Below are positions 13,840 through 26,189 of a stretch of 64,000 bases of DNA, piece by piece. The stretch spans positions 23,487-87,486 of the forward strand of contig QZLH01000284.1 in NCBI GenBank assembly GCA_003833135.1, read 5' to 3'. Position numbers and translations under genes: made by a program. The notes below the pieces were generated by a model that saw only the letters and a program-made list of their open reading frames with translations, was not told the DNA's origin and did not search any database. This stretch comes from Oehlia diaphana. Its lineage: Eukaryota; Glomeromycota; Glomeromycetes; Glomerales; Glomeraceae. The number at the start of each line of letters is the position of its first letter. The stretch's first letter is position 1.

Positions 13840-15762
13840 ACTAATAGTTACTTAGTATCATATGTATTGTTTGACAGAAATAAAATTTGATTTTATCGAT
13901 TGGTGAGTATATAACATTATTGTTAAACAATGTACGAACCACTATCAAACTCCGTCATATACATGTTATCATTCCAACATCCCGGTATATAAGTTTAAAT
14001 TAGGTGAAAATAGGTAAGGTTCTAAAAAAATCCATCATTTTGAGCCATTTTATAAGGGGGAAGGAAGAATGAAGTGAAAGAAGGAATTAGGGGGAAGATT
14101 GTCCGTATTACGGAACGGCTACGGAAGTTTTAAATTATTATTATTCTTTTTTTTTTCCTTCTTTTTTTTTTCTGTATTGTAATAAGAAAATCTTGAGGCT
14201 AAAGATTTTATAGTAATATTATTTATAATTCTTTGTTTCGTTCGTACCATTTACAGCCTAAAGATTTTATTTCGGCCTAAAAAAAAGTGGGATGTTTTTT
14301 TTTTTATAAAAAAAAAAAAAAGATGATGTACCTGCATCATGACAATGTTCATGTTTCGAAAATGTCGAAAAATGCAAGACTTAAATTATTATTATTGTAA
14401 CTCAAACAAAGTAACCAAACCAGAATTTAAAGTTTGAGCTTTAAAGTTTAAGTCTATACAAATATGTAAATTTTATTGTAAATTTTTATATATATATAAA
14501 AAAGTATTTTCAAAACCGTAATACAAAAAAATTAAAACATAGGGAATTTATGTAGTACATTATATTTTTGTAAACCAAATTTGATTATAAAAAAAAAGCA
14601 TTGTCCTAAAAAATTCTTTTAAATATTATTCCTTTTTTGATAACGTAAGGATTATTTGGAATTTTTAAGGTATTGTAATCATATACATAAATGAAAAGTT
14701 ATATATATATATATACACTAAATAGTTATATTTATATAGTATAAAAAATATACTAATGTTTTTTTATAGAAATTGTGATTATTTAAAAAACTTGGTACAA
14801 TGGTACAGTGGCACAGTAACCTTAAGAAAAGTGGCACAGTAACATTTTAAAAAAAAGATTCTACCAGAAAGAATACGTTCAATATATATATTAATAATAC
14901 ATTAAATACAATACATATATATATATATATATAATAATTATATATCACATATATTAACTTTTAATAGTATATTTTTTTTTTTTTACGCTTCATCTTTTTT
15001 CATTAAGGTATAGTGATTTATAAGAGAATAATATATGATCAAGAAATTATAGTGATAATCATGATATTGTGATATATCTCAATCATTTATTGTTTGGTTT
15101 CACTTTTTAACCAAATCCAGTAATAATTGTAAATCGTCATTTTTTTTAGTAAAACAATATATAACAATATCAATTAGTATAATACATTCTATATAGATGA
15201 AATATTTTCAAATATGGTATTATTAATATAATATAATTGATAATCGAACCGTATTTTACATTAACTTTTTAATAAAAAGGAAAAAGAAGTAAAACCATTA
15301 TAAAAAGACCTCAAACATCCTGATCTTCAAAAAATTCATTATTACTCTTAAACCAAAAAAAAACGAACAGTTTTTTTTTTTAAAACCCTCCTTATTTTTA
15401 TTTTTTTTTTTTTAACGAGAAAATCTTGGAAAACGTTACAAATTTTACACAAAAAATTTAATTTTTCAGGGAAAGATTGAATTTTTTTTGTATTATAAAA
15501 TACTGTATAAAAAAAATTTCACTTTTCTCCTTTTGTATAATATTATAAATAAATCAGCGAAACATAACCAAAGCATTATTATTTGGAATTTGCCAAACCT
15601 TAATCACATCCCTTGTACAAATTATAAATATTCCGGTTTTTTAAAACATATAAATATAACCTGACATAAAGAATCAAAAATTTTATTTTATTAAAAAAAA
15701 AAAAAAAAATATTCTCCCTCTCGAACAAAAAAAGAATTTTCGATCAATTAAAAAATAAAAAT
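13840..15762. other. AT-rich upstream region of the acyl-ligase gene
   Basis: No gene recognised. It contains TA dinucleotide runs near 14700 and 14915 and several homopolymers. The last few hundred bases must contain the promoter of the gene starting at 15763; the leader just before the ATG is very A-rich. Confidence 0.5.
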
Positions 15763-17106
15763 ATGTCTTACACATCGATATCACATTCATCACAACCGAT
15801 CCCAAAAAATTCCCATATAGGAATAATAGGTGCCGGTCCCGCTGGCATATCAATTGCTCATTTCTTAAGAAAAGAAGGTTATAATAATTTAACTTTATTA
15901 GAATCTTCTTCTCATATAGCAGGAAAATCTGCTACTTTCTTTCATGAAAATCGAGGTTACGACGTAGGAGCATTAATGGTCGGTCATAATTATACAAACG
16001 TTAAATCTCTCGCTTCTGAACTTGATTGTCCTCTTGAAACATTTACCGGTCGTTCATTAGATATTGAAAATAATAATATATTAGTGAATGATACAAATAA
16101 AATTGGAATTTATTCTAAATTACTTCCACATATAAGTCATTATTTAGAGGAAAAACAATCTTTTTTGAATATTTCTTGTCCTGGTCATGGTCAATTAAGT
16201 GAACGTGAATTATATGCTCCTATTACTCAATTTTTAAAAGATCGTAATATGTCCTATTTAAAAGATGCTTGGAGTTTGGCTTATACTAGTGCTGGTTATG
16301 GTTATATCCAGGATGATATACCCGCTGCTTATTTCCTCAAATTCATCGAAAATTCCGAAAATACCATTTCATATTTTAAAAACGGTTTCCAAGATTTTTG
16401 GTCAAAAATGTCCAAAGTATGTATAAATTTTTTAAAATTTATGTTGTTTTAACTTTACATTAAACTTTTTTTTTTTTTAACTTTACTAATTTACTATTTA
16501 CTATTTAACCATTAAAATTTCCGTTAATTCCCCCTAATAAAAGAACCTCAATGTAATTTACAATTCCAAAGTAATTTCCATTGATCGTTCCCTAAAACAA
16601 AAAAATTTAGGTCCTATCCTTGTTACCACAAAAAATTCTATCAATAATTTTGAACAAACATTAGCCTTTGATTACATAATAATTGCCACAAACCCTCGGC
16701 AAACTGAACAATTCATTACTACCCCATCACCACTGGAATCTCATCTTTTCTCTCAAGTTATTACTTTTGATTTTTATACCATTATTGCAACGGTAAAAAA
16801 TTTACCAACAAAAGTTGGAATGACAACAATACCGAAATATTGTTCTGATAAAAGTTATGTTGGTCACACGACTGCCTATTATTGTGCTTATGGGGGCGTC
16901 CCAACTTATATTTTTTACGCTTATGGAAATAAAGATATTGGTCCTGAACAAGTTACTGAATTATTAAAACAAGATATAATATCTATGGGCGGTGAATTAG
17001 AAGAAATTCATTATAATCAACGTTGGGATTTTTTCCCTCATGGTAATTATATAAATTTGTGTAATATTTAATATATATAATAATTTTTATAATTTTTTTT
17101 TACTCA

Positions 17107-17149
<43 letters not shown>

Positions 17150-20100
17150 CTTAGTTTCATCTTTAAGCATGGCTAGAGGTTTTTATAGTAAAGTTGAAAA
17201 TGTTCAAGGAGAACAAGGAACTTTTTATGTTGGCGGCTGGTTAGATTTCGAACTTACTGAAAATTGTATTTCATACTCACGTGACTTGGTCCGACGTTTC
17301 TTTAATTTATCAGGAAAAAATGAAAAATCATTACATTTACCTGTTCTACCTCATATTGATATTAAACCCGTTTCAAATCTTAATTGGGGTATGCTTTTAC
17401 GATTAGCAGCAAAAAGATATCCTGATAAAGTAGCCTTCACTTGGGTAGATGTTAATTTACGTGAAGAAGCAAAAATTACTTATTCTGAATTATATAGACA
17501 ATCAAGATGTGTTGCTTATTATTTAAGAAATAACGCAGGTCATAAAGTTGGTGATCCTATTTTACTCTGTTATGCTCCAGGTCTTAAATTTTTACCTATA
17601 TTATTTGGATGTATGTTGGCAGGAATTATTGCTGTTCCTATAGCTCCACCAAATCTTGCTACAGCTGATAAAGATATTGCAAGATTTAAATATTTAGCTC
17701 AAACAACTGGTGCTAAATTAGTATTTTCCGATAAAAATTATATGCTCTACACAAAATTATATGCTGCTAAAAGTTATTTCGGTTTTGGAAAAAAAATTGA
17801 ATGGCCTGAAGATTTAATTTGGGTAGAAGGGGAAAATATTATTTCATCACGTGATCTATTCGATGAAAAATTAATTGATGAAATTGATAGTGATAATGTT
17901 GCAGTTTTACAATTTTCTTCCGGAAGTACTGGTGATCCTAAAGGTGTTATGTTAACTCATAAAAATTTATTACATAACGTCGACCTTATGCAAACTGAAA
18001 TAGATCTTGGACCTGATGATACTATAGCTTTTTGGGTACCACAATTTCATGATTTAGGTTTAATTGGAGGTTTCTTAAATACAATACGTGGAGGTTGTAA
18101 ATCTGTTGTTATGTCACCTTTAACATTTTTACAAAAACCTGAAAGTTGGTTACAAATGATAACAAATTATCAAGCTACATTTACTGCTGCACCAAATTTT
18201 GCTTATGAATTAGCTGCAAGAAAATGTGATAATAATAGTATAAAAAATTTGAATTTGAATTCTATAAGAGGTGCTTTTAATGGTGCTGAACCTGTACGTT
18301 GGTCAACTTTAAAATCTTTTGCTAAAAAATTCGGTCCTGCAGGATTTAAACTTTCAATGTTTAAATGTCTTTATGGTTTAGCAGAACATTGTGCTTATTC
18401 TGTAGGATTTAGAAATCTTCATGATATACCAACAGTTATTGATATTGATCCTATTCCACTTCGTGAAGGTCGTGTTAAAGTACGAAATAATACTTTAACT
18501 AATAGTAATAATGATAATTCTCCTGCAAATAATATAGTTTCAACTGGTGTACCTAATTTAATGATGCAAGTTGAAGTTAGAGTTGTAGATCAAGAAACTA
18601 AAAAACTTTGTTCTCCAAATACTATTGGTGAAGTTTGGGTATCAAGTCCAAGTGTAGGTAAAGGTTATTATGGTAAAGAAAAAAATAGTGAAGAAACATT
18701 TAGAGCAAAATTGGATAATGATGATCATGGTAATTGGATAACTGATAATGGTAGTTTCCTAAGAACCGGTGATCTTGGATTCTTATATAATGGTGAATTA
18801 TTCATTACAGGACGTGTAAGTATATTAATTTTTTTTTAATGTGTATAAAATTATATTATATATATATTTTTTTATTAATCGATTTTTTTTTTTTTTTTAT
18901 TATTAGCAAAAAGATGTTATTATTATAAATGGAAAAAATCATTATCCTCAAGATATTGAACTAACAGTTCAAGAATCTCATAATGCAATTCGACCTGGAT
19001 GTATTTGCGCAATAAATCATACTGATGTTGAAAATGGTACAGATTCACTTATTGTCCTCGTAGAAATCCGTCAACAAAAAGATATTAAACAAGAACTTTT
19101 ACAAGAAATTTGTGATTGTATCGCAAGAGTTGTACCAGGAAATCATGGTCTTTCATGTCAACGTATAGTAATATTAAAACAACATAGTATACCAAAAACA
19201 ACAAGTGGAAAACTTCAACGTGCAAAAGCAAGAGATTTATTGCTTAATGGTTCAATGGATAAAAAGATTATAACCAGTGTAGGAGAAATTGTACAAGATC
19301 CCATGAATGTAGTTGATATTAAAGAAAAGAAACCTAAAAAGAAACCTTTAATGACCTTAGAAACAATTCAACAAAAAATTGCCGTTAACGTACATAAAGT
19401 ATCTAAATTAGCCTCCAAATTATCAATTGATAAAATTGATTTTAAAGTAAATTTAATTACAACTTACGGTTTTGATTCATTAGCTGCCGTTCAATTAACA
19501 GCCTGTCTTAAAGATGAATTTGGTATTGAAATAGCCCCTGCTCTTTTATTAGACTTACCTACAATATCTGATTTAGCTAGTCATATATTAAAACAATTAA
19601 CAACATTAAATTCTGAATATGATGAGGGAGAAGATGAGAATCCTACTATATCATTGAAAGAGATTCAAGAAAAAATTACTAGTCATGTACATATGATTTC
19701 CAAATTAGCCTCAAAAATCCCAAAGAATGAATTAAACATTAATGCAAATCTTATCACCGATTATGGCTTTGATTCATTAGCTGCTGTGCAGTTGACCGCT
19801 TCAATGAAACAAAGTTTCGGTATTGAAGTAGCTCCCGCATTATTATATGATGTTCATACAATTGCAGATTTAAGTAATCATGTTCATAAATTACTCATTG
19901 AAGAAACACGTACTAATAAAAAGAAATCAAGAAAATCTCATGTCACTACTACTCAAGAAAATGATTTAATATTCGAAGATGATGGAAAAGAAGATCCAAT
20001 AATAATACCTTTAGCTCCAAAGAATGTTGTTAATAAACATAATTCACCACTTTATTGTATACATCCTTTATTGGGTAATGTTGCAAGTTATGTCCTCCTT

Positions 20101-21006
20101 GCCAAGAATCTTGGAATCAATAGACCTGTATATGGAATTCAAGCTCCAAGTGATGTTGATGATGATATTAAAGTTATTGCTAAAAGATATGTAAAAGCTA
20201 TTCTATTACATCAACAAACTCAACCTTATTATTTATGTGGATATTCTTATGGTGGATTAGTTGCATGGGAAATGGCAAAATTATTACAACAAAATGGAGT
20301 TAAAGTTGGTGGTCTTTATTTAATTGATGCTCCTGCTCCACTTCAAAAAAGTGTTCGTAATCTAACTAACGATGAAGAACCACATATAATATGGAAAGAT
20401 GATATTGAACAATTATTAAATGATGCTGATTCTCAATGGATGGTTCGTGCCGAAAATGAGGACCCTTCAAAAATTGAAGCATTTAAAAGACAAATTGGAA
20501 AATTAATCGCTTCAATGTATTCTTATACTTCCGATTATACAACTAATGAAACAGTACAACAATTTCCAATACATTATTGGAGAGCAAAAGATTATGCAGG
20601 AAAGACAAGTAAATTATTACTTGATCATCCATCATTCCATGAATCAAATTTCGGCTGGGAACATTATCAAGGTGAAATAACTTTTCATCGTCCAATATCA
20701 GGGCATCATTATAATGTATTACGTGAAGAAACAGCGGGACGTTTGGCAAGAGAATTTGATATGCCAATACAAAATAGAAGAGGCAGTATGGATCTTAGAC
20801 CATTAATGTTAGAAAAAGTTGCTACCTCACAACGTGGAAGTCCTAATTCATCATCATCATCTGGAAAAAGTTTTCCTTTATTCAAAAGTTCTGATAAAAA
20901 GAATATGACTAGTATAATATTAAAAACACAAATATCGATACCGTTACCTGTTGCAATAATAGGAATGTTTATCTGCATGTATTTTTATAACTTTGCTTTC
21001 TTATAA
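15763..21006 (+). CDS. Multidomain FAD oxidoreductase / acyl-AMP ligase / two ACP / thioesterase with C-terminal membrane tail
   Basis: Four exons (15763-16416, 16544-17042, 17155-18815, 18907-21006) join in frame with GT-AG introns to give 1637 aa. Residues 1 to about 430 are an FAD/NAD(P)-binding oxidoreductase (GIIGAGPAGIS near residue 19, amine-oxidase style). Residues about 450-1050 are an adenylate-forming domain: SGSTGDPKG near 640, PQFHDLGLIGG, TGDLGF, NHYPQDIE and the late TSGK lysine motif, most like fatty-acyl-AMP ligases. Two tandem carrier domains follow, each with GFDSL (phosphopantetheine serines about 1129 and 1228). A thioesterase has GYSYGG (nucleophile about Ser1385) and a late GHHYN histidine. 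The last 27 residues are hydrophobic, fitting a tail anchor. There is no ketosynthase or acyltransferase, so it is not a polyketide synthase. Likely role: activate a fatty or carboxylic acid, hold it on the carriers, oxidise or modify it and release it. The substrate is unknown. Confidence 0.85.
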
Positions 21007-21717
21007 AAAAAAATGATATTATCGATATTATCGATATTATTGTATATTTATTTTCTTTCTTTCTTTTTTTGTATTTATTTTTCTATTTTTCATTTCGATA
21101 TAATCTTTTGGTTTCTATTTCACGACGGAAAAAAAATTTCATATATATATTTCATTATTTATCTTTAAAAAACTTTTTTTAAAAAAATACGAACTTTTTA
21201 AAACACTCGGAAAAAAAAAAAATTTTTTTTTTTTTCATTTTACAACTAAATTAGCGCTTTTTTTTCCTCGATTTTTATTTATCACGACATATATTTTTTC
21301 TATTAGTTACATCATATTATATCATTATTTTTTATTTTTCTTATCGTTGTTATATAAATTGTACATATACACTTTATTATTTAATAAAAGCATTATCTAT
21401 CAATTAAAAATTAAATTAAAAAAAAAAAAAAATTGAAAATGTTAATTATGCTATTTAAATCTTATGTGCATGCAGGGGGACGTCTTTTATTTCTTTTGAG
21501 GTTGGAATATATTAAAAATATTAAATATATCCCGTCAAGGTTATTCCATATTAGGTGATCCATTTCCAAACAAATTTTTTTCGAAATTTTTTTTTATTTT
21601 AAATTGAGGCAATTGAACCAAAAAAAAAAAAAAATCTTTTTTTTTTCTCCTTTTCATTTTTGATTTACATTTTATTTACGTCGTATATTTATTTATTTAC
21701 GTAAAAAAAAAAAAAAA
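21007..21717. other. Intergenic between acyl-ligase and riboside kinase genes
   Basis: This should hold the 3' end of the upstream gene and the promoter of the next. It is A/T homopolymer rich, with an ATCGATATT iteration at about 21020-21042. No other feature is visible. Confidence 0.5.
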
Positions 21718-23046
21718 ATGACAAATAGAAAAGTTGTTACAGTAGGAATTAGGTAAAAAGATTTCTATATGTTTAATATGTTTAATATGTTTTAATATAT
21801 GTTAATTATGTTAATATGTTAATTATGTTAATTATGTTAATTAATTATCGGTTATTATATATTTATATTTTTATAATTTATATATATGTGTATTTTTTTC
21901 TTTTTTTGATAGTGGAGCATCATGTTCAGGTAAAACTGTACGTAAATTATTAATTAAATTAAATTAAATTATTATTATTTAATTTTTTTTTTTTTTTTTG
22001 AATTGATTTAATAACACTTTTTTTTTTTTATTTAATAGACATTGGTTAGATGGTTAGAAAAAATCTTTCCAAATATACACACAGTTTATCAAGATGATTT
22101 TTTCAAGGTAAAAAAGAAAAATCAACTTTTATAATATTCCCCTAACATATTATAAACCTTAACAATTATTTTCTTTTTAAAAGCCTGAAAAAGAAATTCC
22201 AATTGATCCAATAACAAAACTAAACAATTGGGATTGTCCTGAAGCAGTAGATTTTAATAAATTTACCAAAGTACTTCATCAATTACGTACAACTGGTACT
22301 TTACCATCAACATTTCAATCTAAAGAAAGTAAGAATGAACGTAAAGATATTGAAACGATTGAATTAAATGATTTAGCTGAAGAATTATCTAAAAAAGTAA
22401 AAAATTCATTAAAAGAAAAAAAAGATGATAATGATAATAATGATGATAATCATCATAATCATCATAATCATCATAATGATGATGATGATGATGATGATGA
22501 ATGGAATATTTTATTAGTAGATGGATTCTTATTATATGTTAATCAAGATGTTATTAATGAATTAGATACTAAATTATTCGTTAATGCTAGTTATGATACT
22601 TTAAAAACTAGGAGAGAAAATAGAGCTGGTTACGTTACTATAGAAGGTAAATGTGTAAACCATGTCTTTTATATGTTTTTTATGTTTTTTATACATTTTT
22701 ATATGTTTTTTACGTTTTTTTTACATGTTTATTTTAACATTGGTTTTTTTTACTTTTACTTTTTTACTTTACTAATATTATGATATTTTATATATTAATA
22801 ATAGGATTTTGGGTTGATCCACCAAATTATTTTGATGATATAGTTTGGCCAAATTATGCTAAAGCTAATAAACATATACTTGATAAATTAGAAAAAGGGA
22901 ATGAAAAGATAGAAAATTTAAATTCAGATTCTATTAAAATAGATGATTTAACTATATTAGAATCTGATCATCCTACAACGATATCAAAGAATGTTGAAAA
23001 GGTGGTAATGATGATTTTAGATCATATTGTTAATAGGAAAAAATGA
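21718..23046 (+). CDS. NRK1: Nicotinamide riboside kinase (NRK1-like)
   Basis: Five exons (21718-21752, 21913-21937, 22039-22107, 22184-22646, 22805-23046) join in frame to 277 aa. NRK phosphorylates nicotinamide riboside to NMN in the NAD salvage pathway. The P-loop GASCSGKT is at residues 13-20, split over two very short exons. YQDDFFK, WDCPEA, DGFLLY, the lid arginines of RRENRAGY, and EGFWVDPPNYFDDIVWP are characteristic of NRK. At about residues 130-150 there is an extra Asp/Asn/His-rich run, not expected in the family core, just before the ILLVDGFLLY strand; it comes from GAT and CAT repeats and is probably a surface loop. A decayed partial copy of this gene lies downstream at about 27808-27990. 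Confidence 0.9.
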
Positions 23047-23800
23047 GAACATTTTTTGACATTATTATGGTCACTCAGTATGATTCATTTTGTGAAATTC
23101 ATCTAAAAACTCAATAAAAATATCTCGACAAAAAAAATTTATGTTGTCACAACAAATATTACTTCTATGGTTTAGACAAAGATTTGTTTCCTATAGTAAA
23201 CAAAATTCTTTGGTAAATATCTTATCCTTATCGAACTTATTGATAACACAATCAAATATCCTAATTTTTATTTGTTAACGTGAATATGATGATGATGAAT
23301 TAAATTGAGCAGGACTTTAATTGTTCGAAGGACTTAACTATTAGAAAAGAAAGGTAATAATCATCCAATTAAAATTATTCAAAAAGAGCGTAAGGGACAA
23401 TTTCTTCAAGTTTTTATACTTACAATTATGAAAACTTTGGAATGCCTTATTTACAATTATTCTACACCTGAGAAAATTATCAGTAGATTTACCTAATATT
23501 TCATTATAAACAAATTAAATCTATTTATACACGCATCGGAGTTAGCGTCCTCTCCTTGATGTGATTTGGCGTGATAACCGGAAATCTCACAAAAGTTAAA
23601 TTTGATTATTAAAAAAAAATAACTAGGTTTTTATTTAAAAAAAAAAGGATACATGATATAATAATATCACTTTACGTGTTGTAAATATTATGTAATAATA
23701 AATTAAATTTTATATATTGTTAAACATGTGATTATGATTTTATTTTACTATTTGTTAAAAATACATTTTTGTTTTTTTAATAGTTTTCCAAATTCGTATT
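23047..23800. other. Intergenic before the GTPase array
   Basis: No gene recognised. A short patch at 23360-23500 has somewhat coding-like composition but stops in all frames. Homopolymers follow. Confidence 0.45.
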
Positions 23801-23830
23801 AAGCTTACTCATTATAGAAACAAAGAAAAT
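23781..23830 (+). promoter_or_regulatory. Conserved upstream block of GTPase copy A
   Basis: TTTCCAAATTC, then TTAAGCTTACTCATTATAGAAACAAAG, about 130 bp before the ATG of copy A. The same block occurs before copy E (37671-37715) with only a few differences, and its core occurs before B, C and D. Conservation across five copies points to a promoter element or to residual sequence from duplication. Confidence 0.6.
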
Positions 23831-23961
23831 TTCGTAAGTTTTGCTGAGCAGTATAAAAAAAATTTCATTGTAAAATATATTTGAACTTCATTTAAAGCAA
23901 AAATTTTTTATTATTATTATTTTTTTTTTTAATTAAATTTTTCTTTGAAAAATTAAGCAAA

Positions 23962-25114
23962 ATGGCTAAACAACAAAAATCTCCATTAGCAGAGATCCCA
24001 ACCATTGTTTTGTTTGGTGATCGTTATAGTGGCAAAAGTTCTGTTTTAAAACGTTTAACTGGCGGTTTACCATTGACAGGGTAAGAAAAAAAATATTTTA
24101 TTTATTTATTTATTTATTTTTTTTTACAAATAAAAAATTTATTCCTTATACAATCAATATAAAAAGAATACGCACATATAGTATAGTTGAAATTCGTTTG
24201 TTAAAAGCTGAGGAGCCGTTACATAAAATCTCTTTACGTTACATAGAAGACAAAAATCATCAACCGATATCTCCATGGGAAATCACGTTTGCTATTATAA
24301 CGGATTTAGATGAGGAAGAAATTGAAAAAAAATTGCATGAAGCTCAACGTTATGTACGAAATCCGAGTATTACTAAACATACACTATTGCCACCTGATAT
24401 TGATGAGTTATGTTTTACAAAAAATTCAGTATGTGTTACAATTAGTGGTCCAGACCAGATGTACAATTTATCTATGATCGATTTGCCAGGTAAATAAAAA
24501 AAAAAAAATGATGGAGTGAGGTAGATATAAATTTAATCCGTTTCCTTTTTATTCTACTACACGTAGGAGTTGTAAGAAATGATGAAAGCCACGAAATTTT
24601 CGTATTATCTTTAATAAAAGATTATATTAAAAAAGAATCGGCAATTTTGGTTCCAATATTTCCAGCAACTTCTGATATAAATACACAATGCGCACATCGT
24701 CTTGTGCGTGAAGCAGATCCTACCGGTCAACGTACAGTGGCCGTCCTAACGAAAATGGATCGTATTGTCGATGTCGATTATCCATGTGATGACGAAAAAC
24801 ACCTTGAACTTGCTACTCTTGTAAAAGGTCAAGGTGAACATCAACTTGTAAATGGTACTTACGTTATAAGAAATCCTACCAATTCAGAAATTCATGAGGA
24901 TCCAGATGAGTTGGAAATAGAGACAATTAAAGCTCTTAAACAAATTAGGATTTGGAAGGATGTACCATCTGATCGATATGGTTTACATAATCTGACAATA
25001 AAATTATATGAACGAGTACGAACTTGTTATGGTTTGTCCCAAATTGACAATCAGCCTAAATTACCGGTTTCTTATGAAAGTAATGAAACTTCTCTTGTAT
25101 ATTTATTATTTTGA
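23962..25114 (+). CDS. Dynamin-family GTPase copy A, truncated and probably inactive
   Basis: Three exons (23962-24080, 24182-24489, 24567-25114) keep frame to give 324 aa. Compared with copy E, about 24 residues are missing between the N-terminal SPLAE and the P-loop GDRYSGKSS. The usual exon 2 start (GGATCCACAAAA, coding the GSTK switch I segment) is gone, and an AG about 30 bases later must be used, so the G2 threonine region is lost. DLPG (G3) and TKMD (G4) remain, with a two-residue V-D insertion after TKMDRIV. After the G domain the reading frame diverges into unrelated sequence and stops; the stalk and GED are absent. It could be a decaying pseudogene or an expressed decoy-like fragment. 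No membrane tail. Confidence 0.65.
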
Positions 25115-25944
25115 TTTGGGGCATATTACAATTTGGAGCACAACACTATCACTTGTACTGTGAACGACAATTGTTTTAATCTTCAAATAGGAACCTGCTT
25201 TATTAACAGATAATTTTTTATTATCATTTGTTTTATGTATTCATGCCAACTGTTATGTGCTAAAAAATCAATGTAAGCTCCACATTTTTATCACTAGGGT
25301 TTAAAATTATTTTTCTTTGAAAATTTAGTTAATCATTAATTATAGAATTTACGTCGACACGGTAAGTAATCTATTAGCTTTTCATTAAAGTTGTGGCCTC
25401 GTTCATAAAAATCACTTCGTAAAAACTAATGTTTTATTACGAATTATAAATTTCTCATATTTTCTATATTTATTACTTAAGAATATTATAACAGTCATAA
25501 TGCATATCATTAATTCAAGGTTAGTGCTCGATGCATTATTCGCCCTATTCAACTTAATCATATAGAGTTCCCATGAATTTACCTCATTAGGAGACGCAGA
25601 CGCCTTTAATTAAAATTAATTAATTTAAAGTACTTGCAAGTTGCAATTCAAATATTATATTTCCGCATTATCAACTTCATTAGTAAAAATAAGATGTTCA
25701 TTAAAAGATAATTTAATAAATTTATTAAAAATAATTCATGATAATATTCCAATGCCTAATGTTATTATCAATGAATTCAATGAATACAAATATAATTGTT
25801 CATCCATGAATTATTGTTCTTTTCTTTAATCTACTTTAAAATTTATTGAGAAATTATTTTATCCATAAGTACTTCCATAAGTCCAGTATAATTTATACTA
25901 ATAATCTCTCGCTTTAGATAGTCTTTGTAAATCAACTAACTTGT
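25115..25944. other. Intergenic between GTPase copies A and B
   Basis: I found no remnant of the GTPase stalk here. A 62-codon open frame at 25641-25829 has mixed composition but no recognised motif. It may be chance or the debris of another gene. Confidence 0.4.
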
Positions 25945-26004
25945 TCATTTAATAACAATTTTGGAACTTATGAAATAGACTTACTCATTATGGAAACAAA
26001 GAGA
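25945..26004 (+). promoter_or_regulatory. Conserved bipartite upstream block of GTPase copy B
   Basis: Two words: TCATTTAATAACAATTTTGG at 25945-25964 and ACTTACTCATTATGGAAAC from 25979, about 190 bp before the ATG. Both words recur in the same order before copies C and D. Confidence 0.6.
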
Positions 26005-26189
26005 TTGAAAAACAACGCGTATATAAACATTTTAACATAAATGTAATTTCATTCAATAATCGAAATAATTTTTAATAAACCTGTATTAGGGATAAGTCAA
26101 GTTTTCCAATCATCCATAAATTCATCGCTCAAAAATACAATTGAATTTTTTCTTCTTTAATATAGATAATTTAATAAAATTTAATTGAA

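Noticed and set aside
15763..21006. Polyketide or non-ribosomal peptide synthase
   Set aside because: No ketosynthase, acyltransferase or condensation motifs; only adenylation, carriers and thioesterase are present with an oxidoreductase.
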